NCBI RefSeq assembly: GCF_014207905.1
Contig: NZ_JACHLB010000003.1
Coordinates: 186,001 to 250,000 of the forward strand
Length of the DNA: 64,000 bases
Origin: Flavobacterium notoginsengisoli
GTDB lineage: Bacteria > Bacteroidota > Bacteroidia > Flavobacteriales > Flavobacteriaceae
Direction of reading: 5' to 3'
The notes under the pieces were generated by a model that had not been told where the DNA came from, did not search any database, and saw nothing but the letters and a program-made list of their open reading frames with translations. Position 1 is the stretch's first letter. Each line of letters opens with the position of its first letter. Below, piece by piece: positions 38,458 to 46,306 of the stretch. The position numbers and the translations under genes are program-made.

Positions 38458-39596
38458 GACCTTTAGAAGGATTAATTGTTCTGGAATTCTGTCAGTTTTT
38501 AGCAGGACCTTCTGCCGGATTAAAACTGGCCGATTTGGGTGCGCGCGTTATCAAAATTGAGCGTCCAGTAAAAGGAGAAGCTTGCAGACAACTGAGCATT
38601 AAAGATTTGTTTGTAGATGACAGCAGTTTGCTTTTTCATACGATTAACAGAAATAAAGAATCTTTTGCAGCCGATTTGAAAAATCCTGATGATTTGGTTT
38701 TAATCAAAAAACTAATCGAAAAGGCTGATATTATGACGCATAATTTCAGACCCGGAGTGATGGAAAAAATCGGTTTAGATTTTGAAAATACGCTTTCTAT
38801 TAATCCGCAGATTATTTACGGAACTATTACAGGTTACGGAAATGAAGGTCCGTGGGCGAAGAAACCAGGACAAGATTTATTATTACAATCCCTTTCTGGA
38901 TTAAGCTGGCTCAGTGGACGTAAAAGTCAAGGCCCAGTTCCTTTTGGTTTGGCTGTGGCCGATTTAATGTGCGGGAATCATTTTGTACAGGGAATTTTAG
39001 CGGCACTTTTAAAAAGAGCTAAAACCAAAAAAGGAGTTTTGATTGAAGTCAGCTTGCTGGAATCTATTTTGGATGTACAATTTGAAGCCATTACTTCTTT
39101 CTTAAACGATGGCGGACAACAGCCAGAAAGAGGCGATATCAAAGGAAGTGCACATGCTTTTTTAAGCGCTCCCTATGGTGTTTATCCAACTCAGGACGGT
39201 TATTTATCGCTGGCAATGGGTGATTTGATTTTCATTGGAAAAACTTTAGGTTTAGATTTAAACGCTTTCGCGGATAAACATCTTTGGTTTGAAAAAAGAG
39301 ATGAAATCAGAACGATTTTGAGCGAAAGAATTAAAACCCAAACTTCTGATTACTGGATAGAAATCCTGCAAAAAGAAGGCATTTGGTGCGGAAAAGTTTT
39401 CAATTACGAAGAATTAGACAGTCAGCCTTTTGTGAATGAATTACAGCTGAAACAAACGGTAAAAAATACCGAAGGCGAAACTTTAGTTACAACGAGAAGT
39501 CCTATTCAATTAGACGGTGAAATTTTACTAAGTGAAAAAGCTGCTCCGAAAGTTGGTCAGGATAATTTAGCGATAAATAAAGAGTTTATTCAATAA
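38454..39596 (+). CDS. CaiB/BaiF-family (class III) CoA-transferase 1
   Basis: 380-residue class III CoA-transferase, which moves CoA from one acid to another through an aspartyl-CoA intermediate. N-terminal signature GLIVLEFCQFLAGPSAGLKL and LGARVIKIERP, then FHTINRNKESFAADLKNPDD, HNFRPGVMEKIGLD and IIYGTITGYGNEGPW. The catalytic Asp is Asp170 in GLAVADLMCGNHFVQG, aligned with Asp169 of formyl-CoA transferase. It starts inside the stop of SBP1. It is a paralogue of the next gene, with shared segments such as PGQDLLLQSL and WLSG. The acid substrate is unknown; given its neighbours, a sugar-derived acid is likely. Confidence 0.9.
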   Translation: MRPLEGLIVLEFCQFLAGPSAGLKLADLGARVIKIERPVKGEACRQLSIKDLFVDDSSLLFHTINRNKESFAADLKNPDDLVLIKKLIEKADIMTHNFRPGVMEKIGLDFENTLSINPQIIYGTITGYGNEGPWAKKPGQDLLLQSLSGLSWLSGRKSQGPVPFGLAVADLMCGNHFVQGILAALLKRAKTKKGVLIEVSLLESILDVQFEAITSFLNDGGQQPERGDIKGSAHAFLSAPYGVYPTQDGYLSLAMGDLIFIGKTLGLDLNAFADKHLWFEKRDEIRTILSERIKTQTSDYWIEILQKEGIWCGKVFNYEELDSQPFVNELQLKQTVKNTEGETLVTTRSPIQLDGEILLSEKAAPKVGQDNLAINKEFIQ

Positions 39597-39625
39597 TAAA
39601 CTAAAATTTATTATTCATCAACTTA

Positions 39626-39730
39626 GATTAAATCTGCGTAATCTGCTTTAATCTGTGTAAATCTGCGTGAAAAAATCTATACACAAAAAAGTATTTCACG
39701 CAGATTTAAAAAGATTTGAGCAGATTAAAA
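39626..39730. repeat. intra-operon hairpin repeat (CACGCAGATT family)
   Basis: AATCTGCGTAATCTGCTTTA and ATCTGCGTGAAAA pair with TTTCACGCAGATTTAAAAAG and GAGCAGATTAA on the right. It lies between the two CoA-transferase genes and could separate their expression levels. Confidence 0.75.
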
Positions 39731-39792
39731 TTAGATTTTAATTGTTGAATAAAACGATTAAACAAATAAATGATAAAACGGTTAAACATAAT

Positions 39793-40932
39793 ATGAAACC
39801 TTTAGAAGATTATTTAATTATAGATTTCAGTCAGTTTCTTTCGGGGCCTTCGGCGAGTTTGCGCTTGGCTGATTTGGGCGCACGCGTTATAAAAATTGAA
39901 AAACCGGGAACGGGAGATATCTGCCGTACTTTATATACTTCTGATTTGATTATGAACGGCGAGTCGTCTGTTTTTCATACCATCAACAGAAACAAAGAAT
40001 CTTTTGCTATTGATTTTAAACAGCCTGAGGAGCTTCAAAAACTAAAAAAATTATTAGCCAAAGCCGATGTTGTCATGCATAATTTCAGACCTGGAGTTAT
40101 GGAACGCATCGGACTAAGTTATGAAGATGTAAAAAGCATTAATCCGAATGTGATTTATGGTTCTATTTCTGGTTTTGGAGAACATCCTAATTTAAAAGAT
40201 TTACCGGGTCAGGATTTGCTTTTACAATCTTTAACGGCATTGACTTGGTTAAGCGGCAATCAGGAAGATGGTCCAGTACCAATGGGATTATCGATTGTAG
40301 ATATGCTGGCCGGAGCGCATTTGGCACAAGGAATTTTGGCCGCTTTATACCGAAAAGCAACGCATAATATTGGAGCACAAATTCAAGTGAGCATGTTGGA
40401 ATCGGCATTTGATTTTCAGTTTGAAACCATTACCACTTTCTTTAATGACGGAGGCGAATTGCCTGTTAGAACTAAAACAAACAATGCACACGCTTATTTA
40501 GGCGCGCCATACGGAATTTACAAAACGAAAAATGGTTACTTGGCATTGGCAATGGGATCGATTCCTGTTTTGGCTTCTCTGCTAAAATGTGATGCTTTAT
40601 TGCAATTTCCTGAAAATAAATTTACGCTTAGAGACGACATAAAAAATATACTTGCCGATCATTTACAAACGCAAGAAACACAGTTTTGGCTGGACATTTT
40701 AGAACCCGCAGACATTTGGTGTGCAGGAGTTTTAAATTATCAGCAGCTATTTGCAGAAGATGGATTTAAAGTTTTGAATTTTACACAGCAAGTCGAAATG
40801 CTTGACGGCTACACTTATAAAACAACACGCTGTCCGATAAAAATTGACGGCGAATATCTGACATCTGGAAAAGGTTCGCCGAAACTAGGTCAGGACAACG
40901 AGAAAATTATTAAAGAATTTATAGACTGCTGA
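39793..40932 (+). CDS. CaiB/BaiF-family (class III) CoA-transferase 2
   Basis: 379 residues from the ATG at 39793. A longer frame using TTG at 39742 is less likely, because MKPLEDYLIIDFSQFLSGPS aligns exactly with the start of CoA-transferase 1. Shared motifs: LGARVIKIEKPGTGD, FHTINRNKESFA, HNFRPGVMERIGL, VIYGSISGFGE. The catalytic Asp stands in LSIVDMLAGAHLAQGILAAL. Its stop overlaps the start of SBP2 by one base (TGATG), so each transferase is coupled to its own binding-protein gene. The tandem paralogues may form a heteromer or act on different acids. Confidence 0.9.
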   Translation: MKPLEDYLIIDFSQFLSGPSASLRLADLGARVIKIEKPGTGDICRTLYTSDLIMNGESSVFHTINRNKESFAIDFKQPEELQKLKKLLAKADVVMHNFRPGVMERIGLSYEDVKSINPNVIYGSISGFGEHPNLKDLPGQDLLLQSLTALTWLSGNQEDGPVPMGLSIVDMLAGAHLAQGILAALYRKATHNIGAQIQVSMLESAFDFQFETITTFFNDGGELPVRTKTNNAHAYLGAPYGIYKTKNGYLALAMGSIPVLASLLKCDALLQFPENKFTLRDDIKNILADHLQTQETQFWLDILEPADIWCAGVLNYQQLFAEDGFKVLNFTQQVEMLDGYTYKTTRCPIKIDGEYLTSGKGSPKLGQDNEKIIKEFIDC

Positions 40933-42188
40933 TGGAAAAAATTAGAATCGCCGTTCGAAAATTCGATCCGTTCGAAAGTACACTTCAAAAATTATGGGAT
41001 GCATTTTCACTTCAAAACAATATAAAAATTGAGGCTGAAATGGTTGCATTAGAACTTCATGATTTATATGAAACCACGATTTCAGAAAAGGGTCTAAAAG
41101 AAGGAAAATGGGATATTGCCCATATTAACACCGATTGGATTTTTGATGCTGCAAACGAAAATGCGGTTCTTAATTTATTTTCATTAATTGGAGAAAATCC
41201 ACCAGAAAATTATCCTTTTGGATGGCATAAATCGCTGTTGCATTTACAAAAATTAAGCAACGGTATTTTCGGACTTCCGTTTCACGATGGTCCAGAATGT
41301 CTCATTTACAGAAAAGATTTATTCGAAAATGAAACAGAAAAAGAGAATTTTAAAAAACAATTTGGCTACGAGCTTTCAACTCCAAAAACTTGGCAAGAAT
41401 TCTCAGAAATAGCAACATTTTTTAATCGCCCAGAACAAAATTTATACGGTGCTGTTTTTGCCAATTACCCAGACGGACATAATATGGTTTTTGATTTTTG
41501 TTTGCAACTATGGACACGTGGCGGTTCATTATTAAACAAAAAAAATCAGATTGACATTCATAACGAAGCGGCCATAAAAGCATTGGATTTTTATAGAAAA
41601 ATGGTCAATGACAAAAATGCTGTTCATCCAAAATCTCGTGAATTTGGTTCGGTAGAAGCTGGTTTGGCTTTCGCCGAAGGACAAGCGGCAATAGCCATCA
41701 ATTGGTTCGGATTTGCGTCTATGGCAGAAGTAATTGAAGAATCGAAAGTGAAAGGAAAAATCGATATTACTTCCCTCCCATCTGATCCTGGTCATAAAAC
41801 GGCTTCTCTGAACGTATATTGGCTATACACGATTGGTTCTGGGAGCAAACACAAAAAACTAGCGTATGATTTTCTACGATTTGCAACTACACCCGAAAGC
41901 GATAAATTATTGACTACCGAAGGCGGAATCGGATGCCGAAAATCGACTTGGAAAGATGAAGAAATTAATACTTTGATTCCGTTTTATCACAAACTGGAAA
42001 TGCTTCATGAAAATGCATTGACGCTTCCTCAAACTCCAATCTGGCCAAAAGTAGCTGAACTCATTGACGGAGCAGTTTTAAAAGCTATAGAAACTAATAT
42101 TTCATCAGCTATAATTTTAGAGGAAACTCAGAAAAAAATTAAAGAATTAAGTCAAGGAACAACATTACACAGCTCTGTCAAAAATTAA
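40932..42188 (+). CDS. solute-binding-protein fold without signal peptide (SBP family 1-like), SBP2
   Basis: 418-residue protein with sugar-ABC binding-protein features: KIRIAVRKFDPFESTLQKLW, KWDIAHINTDWIFDA, GLPFHDGPECLIYRKDLFEN, TPKTWQEFSEIATFFNRPEQ, LAFAEGQAAIAINWFGFASM and KKLAYDFLRFATTPESD. As in SBP1 there is no export signal and no transporter partner. Divergence from SBP1 is large, so they are not a recent duplication. It is coupled to CoA-transferase 2. A cytoplasmic sensor, substrate carrier or enzyme subunit are the options; nothing decides between them. Confidence 0.75.
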   Translation: MEKIRIAVRKFDPFESTLQKLWDAFSLQNNIKIEAEMVALELHDLYETTISEKGLKEGKWDIAHINTDWIFDAANENAVLNLFSLIGENPPENYPFGWHKSLLHLQKLSNGIFGLPFHDGPECLIYRKDLFENETEKENFKKQFGYELSTPKTWQEFSEIATFFNRPEQNLYGAVFANYPDGHNMVFDFCLQLWTRGGSLLNKKNQIDIHNEAAIKALDFYRKMVNDKNAVHPKSREFGSVEAGLAFAEGQAAIAINWFGFASMAEVIEESKVKGKIDITSLPSDPGHKTASLNVYWLYTIGSGSKHKKLAYDFLRFATTPESDKLLTTEGGIGCRKSTWKDEEINTLIPFYHKLEMLHENALTLPQTPIWPKVAELIDGAVLKAIETNISSAIILEETQKKIKELSQGTTLHSSVKN

Positions 42189-42221
42189 AATTGGCAGGTT
42201 TAATTTCAAAATATAGAACAA

Positions 42222-43295
42222 ATGAATATTCAATATAAACCTTTACTTCCCCAAACAGAACAGCCGATTGTGATTATTGGTGCAAGCGGTATTGTAAAAG
42301 ATGCGCATCTTCCTGCTTATGAAATGGCTGGTTTTAAAGTTTTTGGTATTACCAACAGAACAATCTCAAAAGCATACGATTTACAGAAAGAATTTAAAAT
42401 CGATCATGTTTTTGAAAGTGTTGCCGATGCGGTTAAAAATGCACCATCAAACGCTGTTTACGATATTACAGTTTTACCTGATCAATACATTGAAATTCTG
42501 GAGCAATTGCCTGACGGAGCTGCAGTTTTGATTCAGAAACCAATGGGAAATGATTTGGCTCAGGCGCGCGAAATTGTGGCAGTTTGCGAAAGAAAAAATT
42601 TGGTTGCGGCAATCAATTTTCAATTGCGTTTTGCTTCGTTTGTAAGCGCTGCAAGATATTTAATCGATCAGGGCATTATTGGCGAATTGTACGATTTAGA
42701 ATTCAAAGTAACGGTAAATACGCCTTGGGAATTGTTTCCTCTAATTAAAGAACATCCGAGATTGGAGATTCTTTTCCACAGCGTTCATTATATCGATTGC
42801 ATTCGATCTTTTCTGGGAAATCCGAAAAGTGTTTATGCGAAAACGGCTAAACATCCGCTTAAAAAATTATCTTCAAGCCGATCTACGATTATTCTAGATT
42901 ATGGCGACGATAAACATGTTGTCATCAATACAAATCACGATCATCATTTTGGTCCAAAACATGAAGAAAGCTATATCAAATGGGAAGGAACAAAAGGCGC
43001 TGTTAAAGCAAAAATGGGCTTGCTGATGAATTATCCTGACGGTCTTCCGGACGTTTTTGAGTATGCTTTGCCGAAAAAAGACAATGAAAATGAATACGAA
43101 TGGACAGAAGTGAAACTGGAAGGTTCTTGGTTTCCGGAAGCTTTTATTGGCGCAATGTCTAATCTGATGCGTTACAAAGAAGGTTCTGATGAAAAATTGT
43201 CTGCCAGCGTTCAAGATGTTTTAGGAACTATGAAAGTTGTAGAAGCGTGCTACGCGAGCAGTAAAAATGGCGGAATTTCTTTTGAAGAAGTGTAA
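42222..43295 (+). CDS. Gfo/Idh/MocA-family oxidoreductase 2
   Basis: 357-residue cytoplasmic NAD(P)-dependent dehydrogenase. The Rossmann start is IVIIGASGIVKDAHLPAYEM, then VFGITNRTISKAYDLQKEF and AAVLIQKPMGNDL (QKP in place of EKP). The C-terminal domain has FQLRFASFVSAARYLIDQGI, HPRLEILFHSVHYIDCIRSF with a candidate catalytic His-Asp pair, and IINTNHDHHFGPKHEESY-like segments. Fourth in the plus operon, 33 bp after SBP2, it is likely to oxidise the sugar or sugar acid taken in by the FucP-like symporter. Confidence 0.88.
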   Translation: MNIQYKPLLPQTEQPIVIIGASGIVKDAHLPAYEMAGFKVFGITNRTISKAYDLQKEFKIDHVFESVADAVKNAPSNAVYDITVLPDQYIEILEQLPDGAAVLIQKPMGNDLAQAREIVAVCERKNLVAAINFQLRFASFVSAARYLIDQGIIGELYDLEFKVTVNTPWELFPLIKEHPRLEILFHSVHYIDCIRSFLGNPKSVYAKTAKHPLKKLSSSRSTIILDYGDDKHVVINTNHDHHFGPKHEESYIKWEGTKGAVKAKMGLLMNYPDGLPDVFEYALPKKDNENEYEWTEVKLEGSWFPEAFIGAMSNLMRYKEGSDEKLSASVQDVLGTMKVVEACYASSKNGGISFEEV

Positions 43296-43392
43296 TTAAA
43301 ACACTATATTTCAAAACCAAAAAAAAACTAATTTAAGCCTTCTTCAAAACGAACGAATTTTAGAAGTATGGCCGATAAAAAATATCAAGAAT

Positions 43393-43836
43393 ATGTATTT
43401 TAAATCGACTTTTTTCGAAGATTATCAAATCGACGACAAACGAGTAACTTTAGGCAGAACCATTACAGAAACTGATTTTGTAGTTCACGCGGGACACACA
43501 GGGGATTTCTTCCCACACCACATGGACGAAGAATGGTGTAAAACTCAGCCATTCGGACAAAGAATTGCCCACGGAACGATGGTTTTTGCTATTGGAATCG
43601 GATTAACAGCTTCTGAAATCAATCCTGAAGCTTTTTCAAGAGGATACGATAAAATGCGTTTTGTAAAACCTGTTCATATCGGTGATACAATTCACTCAGA
43701 AGTTACCATTTCTGAAAAAGGCGAAGCCAAAAATCCAGAAATGGGAACTGTTACAGAACACGTAGAAATTATTAACCAAAGAGGTGAAGTAGTTTTGGTA
43801 TGTGATCATCTATTACTTGTGAAGAAAAGGTCCTAA
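43393..43836 (+). CDS. MaoC-family hot-dog hydratase/dehydratase
   Basis: 147-residue single hot-dog protein of the MaoC type, which hydrates or dehydrates acyl-CoA thioesters. Catalytic region: [20 protein letters not shown] with the Asp-x5-His arrangement of the hydratase-2 motif, then [18 protein letters not shown]. With two CoA-transferases in the same operon this implies CoA-bound intermediates. The stop codon and last residues lie inside the start of an intergenic repeat (from 43831), so the repeat may have replaced the original 3' end. Family is confident, substrate unknown. Confidence 0.88.
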   Translation: MYFKSTFFEDYQIDDKRVTLGRTITETDFVVHAGHTGDFFPHHMDEEWCKTQPFGQRIAHGTMVFAIGIGLTASEINPEAFSRGYDKMRFVKPVHIGDTIHSEVTISEKGEAKNPEMGTVTEHVEIINQRGEVVLVCDHLLLVKKRS

Positions 43837-43937
43837 GATGCTAAGATTCTAAGGCACTAAGATTTTAAATACATTGAGTCTTAGTGCCTTTGTGGCAAAA
43901 AAAACTTAGCATCTTAGCCTCTCAGAACCTTAGCAAC
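43831..43937. repeat. intergenic palindrome (CTAAGATGCTAAG family)
   Basis: Nested pairs: CTAAGATGCTAAG with CTTAGCATCTTAG outside, and AAGGCACTAAGA with TCTTAGTGCCTT inside. It begins in the last codons of the MaoC gene and fills most of the gap before the FucP-like gene. Confidence 0.8.
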
Positions 43938-43972
43938 TTCAAAAAAAAATAACTCAAAAAACTATCTAAACA

Positions 43973-45277
43973 ATGCAAATTACAAACCAAGCCGGTGATC
44001 AACATGAAGTGCCGACAGAAGGCGGAAAAGGAAATCAATATCTTTTCCCATTTATTCTCGTTACCTGCCTATTTTTTCTGTGGGGAATGGCTCATAATTT
44101 AGATTCTATTTTAATTCCTCATTTAAAGAAAGCCTGTGAATTAAATAATAGTCAATCAACATTAATTGACACTTCTGTATTCTTTGCTTATTTTATCATG
44201 GCGATCCCAGCCGGAATGCTGATCAAAAGATTTGGTTATAAATATAGTATTATAACAGGTTTACTAGTCTTTGCTGCCGGTGCATTTTTATTTGTGCCAG
44301 CTGCAAACTCAAAAACATATGAATTATTCTTGTTTGCCTTATTTATAATTGGATGCGGCCTTACAATTTTAGAAACTAGTGCGAATCCCTATGCGGCAAT
44401 TTTAGGAGCTGCTGAATTATCTTCTAAAAGATTAAATCTAGCTGCTTCATTCAATGGATTGGCTGCTATGTTAGCACCTATAGTTGGTTCATTATTTATT
44501 CTTTCAGGAACTAATCATACAAAAGAGCAAATGGCAGCAATGCCAGAGGCTGAAAAAACAGCTTATTTAATGGGAGAAGCTGCTGCAGTGAAAATGCCTT
44601 ATATTATCTTAGGATGCGTATTAGTTTTGATAGCAATTATATTTTACTTTGTCAACCTTCCTTCAATGAAAGCAACTCATGCTGAAGCTGAAATTAAACC
44701 GGGATTTTTCTCTGTTTTAAAATTCAGACATTTAAGCTGGGGCGTTGTGGCACAGTTTTTCTATGTTGGAGCGCAAGTTTGTATTACTAGTTTCTTTATC
44801 AGAATTGCACAGCAAGGCGCTGGATTAGACGAAAAAACGGCTGGATATTATCTGGGAATTTATGGTTTCCTTTTTATGGCAGGTCGCTTTATTGGAACTT
44901 TCTTTTTAAAATTTGTAAAAGATTATGTTTTATTGTCAATCTATTGCGTAATGAGCACATTACTTTGTTTGGTTGCTATTTACGGTTCTGGAATCGTGGT
45001 AATTTATGCTCTTGGCGGAATCGGATTCTTTATGTCAATTATGTTCCCGACTATTTTCTCTTTAGGAATTAAAGGCTTGAAATCAAATACAGAAACGGGT
45101 TCTTCATGGTTGGTAATGTCAATTGTTGGTGGTGCAATTATTCCTTACGGAATGGGTACTTTAATCGATATGAATCATGATGATATTCAGTCTGGGTATA
45201 TTATTCCGCTAGTTTGCTTTTTAATCATTCTTTCTTTTGGAGTTGTTGGTCATAAAGTTAAAACTGTTTCGGAATAG
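43973..45277 (+). CDS. FucP-like sugar:H+ symporter (MFS, FGHS family)
   Basis: 434-residue inner-membrane MFS transporter with about 12 helices. Strong FucP-type signatures: LFFLWGMAHNLDSILIPHLK, YFIMAIPAGMLIKRFGYKYS, LETSANPYAAILG, RLNLAASFNGLAAMLAPIVG and GLKSNTETGSSWLVMSIVGG. Members import L-fucose, galactose, glucose or related sugars with protons. It ends the plus operon and is the only transporter of the island, which makes it the probable entry route for the pathway's sugar, perhaps a deoxyhexose. Confidence 0.9.
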   Translation: MQITNQAGDQHEVPTEGGKGNQYLFPFILVTCLFFLWGMAHNLDSILIPHLKKACELNNSQSTLIDTSVFFAYFIMAIPAGMLIKRFGYKYSIITGLLVFAAGAFLFVPAANSKTYELFLFALFIIGCGLTILETSANPYAAILGAAELSSKRLNLAASFNGLAAMLAPIVGSLFILSGTNHTKEQMAAMPEAEKTAYLMGEAAAVKMPYIILGCVLVLIAIIFYFVNLPSMKATHAEAEIKPGFFSVLKFRHLSWGVVAQFFYVGAQVCITSFFIRIAQQGAGLDEKTAGYYLGIYGFLFMAGRFIGTFFLKFVKDYVLLSIYCVMSTLLCLVAIYGSGIVVIYALGGIGFFMSIMFPTIFSLGIKGLKSNTETGSSWLVMSIVGGAIIPYGMGTLIDMNHDDIQSGYIIPLVCFLIILSFGVVGHKVKTVSE

Positions 45278-45321
45278 TTTTTTAGCCGCAGAATTATTTG
45301 GATTAAAAAGTTTTTTTTTCA

Positions 45322-45580
45322 AGCCACGAATTACACGAATTAACGCGAATTTTTATTTTATAAATATCAATTGCCTCCTGCTTTAGCTGGAGGTTTTTTG
45401 TTTATTGCAAATAAAAGGGCTTTAGCCAAACTAAACGCGAAAGTTTGGCTAAAGCCATTAAATACATAATTTAATAACCTCCAGCTAAAGCAGGAGGCAA
45501 TTTACTTTAGCCATATAAATTAGCTTAAATTACAAGCTTTATAAAAATAAAATTCGCGTTAATTCGTGTAATTTGTGGCT
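45322..45580. repeat. outer palindrome (CCACGAATTACACGAATT family) enclosing a three-hairpin element
   Basis: Left arm 45322-45361 and right arm 45541-45580 are 40-bp reverse complements with only a few mismatches (AGCCACGAATTACACGAATT at the left end). The loop holds the second three-hairpin element. No gene is seen in this 360-bp gap. Confidence 0.85.
45368..45501. repeat. three-hairpin repeat element, copy 2
   Basis: Bounded by CAATTGCC and GGCAATT, with CCTCCTGCTTTAGCTGGAGG, GGCTTTAGCCAAAC paired with GTTTGGCTAAAGCC, and CCTCCAGCTAAAGCAGGAGG. Compared with copy 1 at 7949, bases on opposite sides of the stems changed together, so pairing is kept. Confidence 0.85.
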
Positions 45581-45590
45581 ATAAAAAACA

Positions 45591-45617
45591 AAAACGTCCC
45601 GAAATTCGGGACGTTTT
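45591..45617. terminator. hairpin terminator
   Basis: AAAACGTCCCGAA with TTCGGGACGTTTT forms a 12-bp-plus stem with T-runs on either strand. It lies just after the basic-tailed secreted protein gene (minus strand). Confidence 0.88.
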
Positions 45618-45637
45618 CTTTCAGTCTTGTTTTTAAA

Positions 45638-46126
45638 TTAACGGTGATTTCCGTTAGAATGATCGTGGTTTTTGTCTGACTGCTTTTTGGAGTTATTTCC
45701 TTTGCTTTTACCTTTGTCATTTCCATAATGGTTTCCATTGTTACCTTTTGGTTTCTCACCTCTTTTTTTTTGAGGTTTTCCAACATAACCTTTTGGATAA
45801 GCTTTTATATGTCTTGTATGATAACTATAAGGAGAATCTCCTCTGTAATCTGTCAAAACAACTTTGTAACCAGAATACAAATCATAGTTTCTATATCTTG
45901 AAGGAAGTCTTTTTTCACGAATCCATTTTCCTCCATTATCGTAAATAAATACGCTCTGATTTATATCATAATACACATCGATATCTGGCAGGTAATAATA
46001 TCTGCTATCATCGTAACCTTGTGGCCCCCAATTTGGCGGTGTTCCAATGTTTACATTAACTGACACTTGCGCTTGGGCGAAAAATACACTCATAAAGAGT
46101 ACTGAGGCGAATACTAATTTTTTCAT
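45638..46126 (-). CDS. small secreted protein with basic Gly/Asn/Lys-rich tail, unknown function
   Basis: 162 residues from the ATG at 46126, which opens a signal peptide (MKKLVFASVLFMSVFFAQAQ); a longer frame upstream is not needed. The middle has Tyr-rich segments (YDDSRYYYLPDIDVYYDINQ, SVFIYDNGGKWIREKRLP) of a kind seen in small Bacteroidota periplasmic proteins. The last 50 residues are Lys, Asn, Gly and His-rich and probably disordered (KKRGEKPKGNNGNHYGNDKG). Not recognised as a named family. Its own terminator follows. Confidence 0.75.
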   Translation of the reverse strand: MKKLVFASVLFMSVFFAQAQVSVNVNIGTPPNWGPQGYDDSRYYYLPDIDVYYDINQSVFIYDNGGKWIREKRLPSRYRNYDLYSGYKVVLTDYRGDSPYSYHTRHIKAYPKGYVGKPQKKRGEKPKGNNGNHYGNDKGKSKGNNSKKQSDKNHDHSNGNHR

Positions 46127-46260
46127 GATCTTTAGTTTTAAATTTTTATTTAGTAGATATGAATCGAAATTAATGCCAATATTTAAGCTTATCACATTCA
46201 TTATAAAAAACCCAAAAACTAATCGACGAATAGTACTTTCTAACCGATATACATTTAATA

Positions 46261-46289
46261 AAAAAACGTCTCATTACTGAGACGTTTTT
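46261..46289. terminator. hairpin terminator of the efflux operon
   Basis: ACGTCTCA/TGAGACGT stem (46266-46273, 46278-46285) with TTAC loop and T-run on each strand, 18 bp beyond the stop of the outer-membrane efflux gene. Confidence 0.88.
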
Positions 46290-46306
46290 AGCATTATAAA
46301 TAACAA

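Noticed and set aside
39742..39792. TTG start for CoA-transferase 2
   Set aside because: The ATG at 39793 matches the N-terminus of its paralogue; the extra residues lie right after a repeat.
43368..43403. Eleven-codon open frame ([11 protein letters not shown]) overlapping the MaoC start
   Set aside because: It could be a leader peptide, but nothing beyond its presence supports translation.
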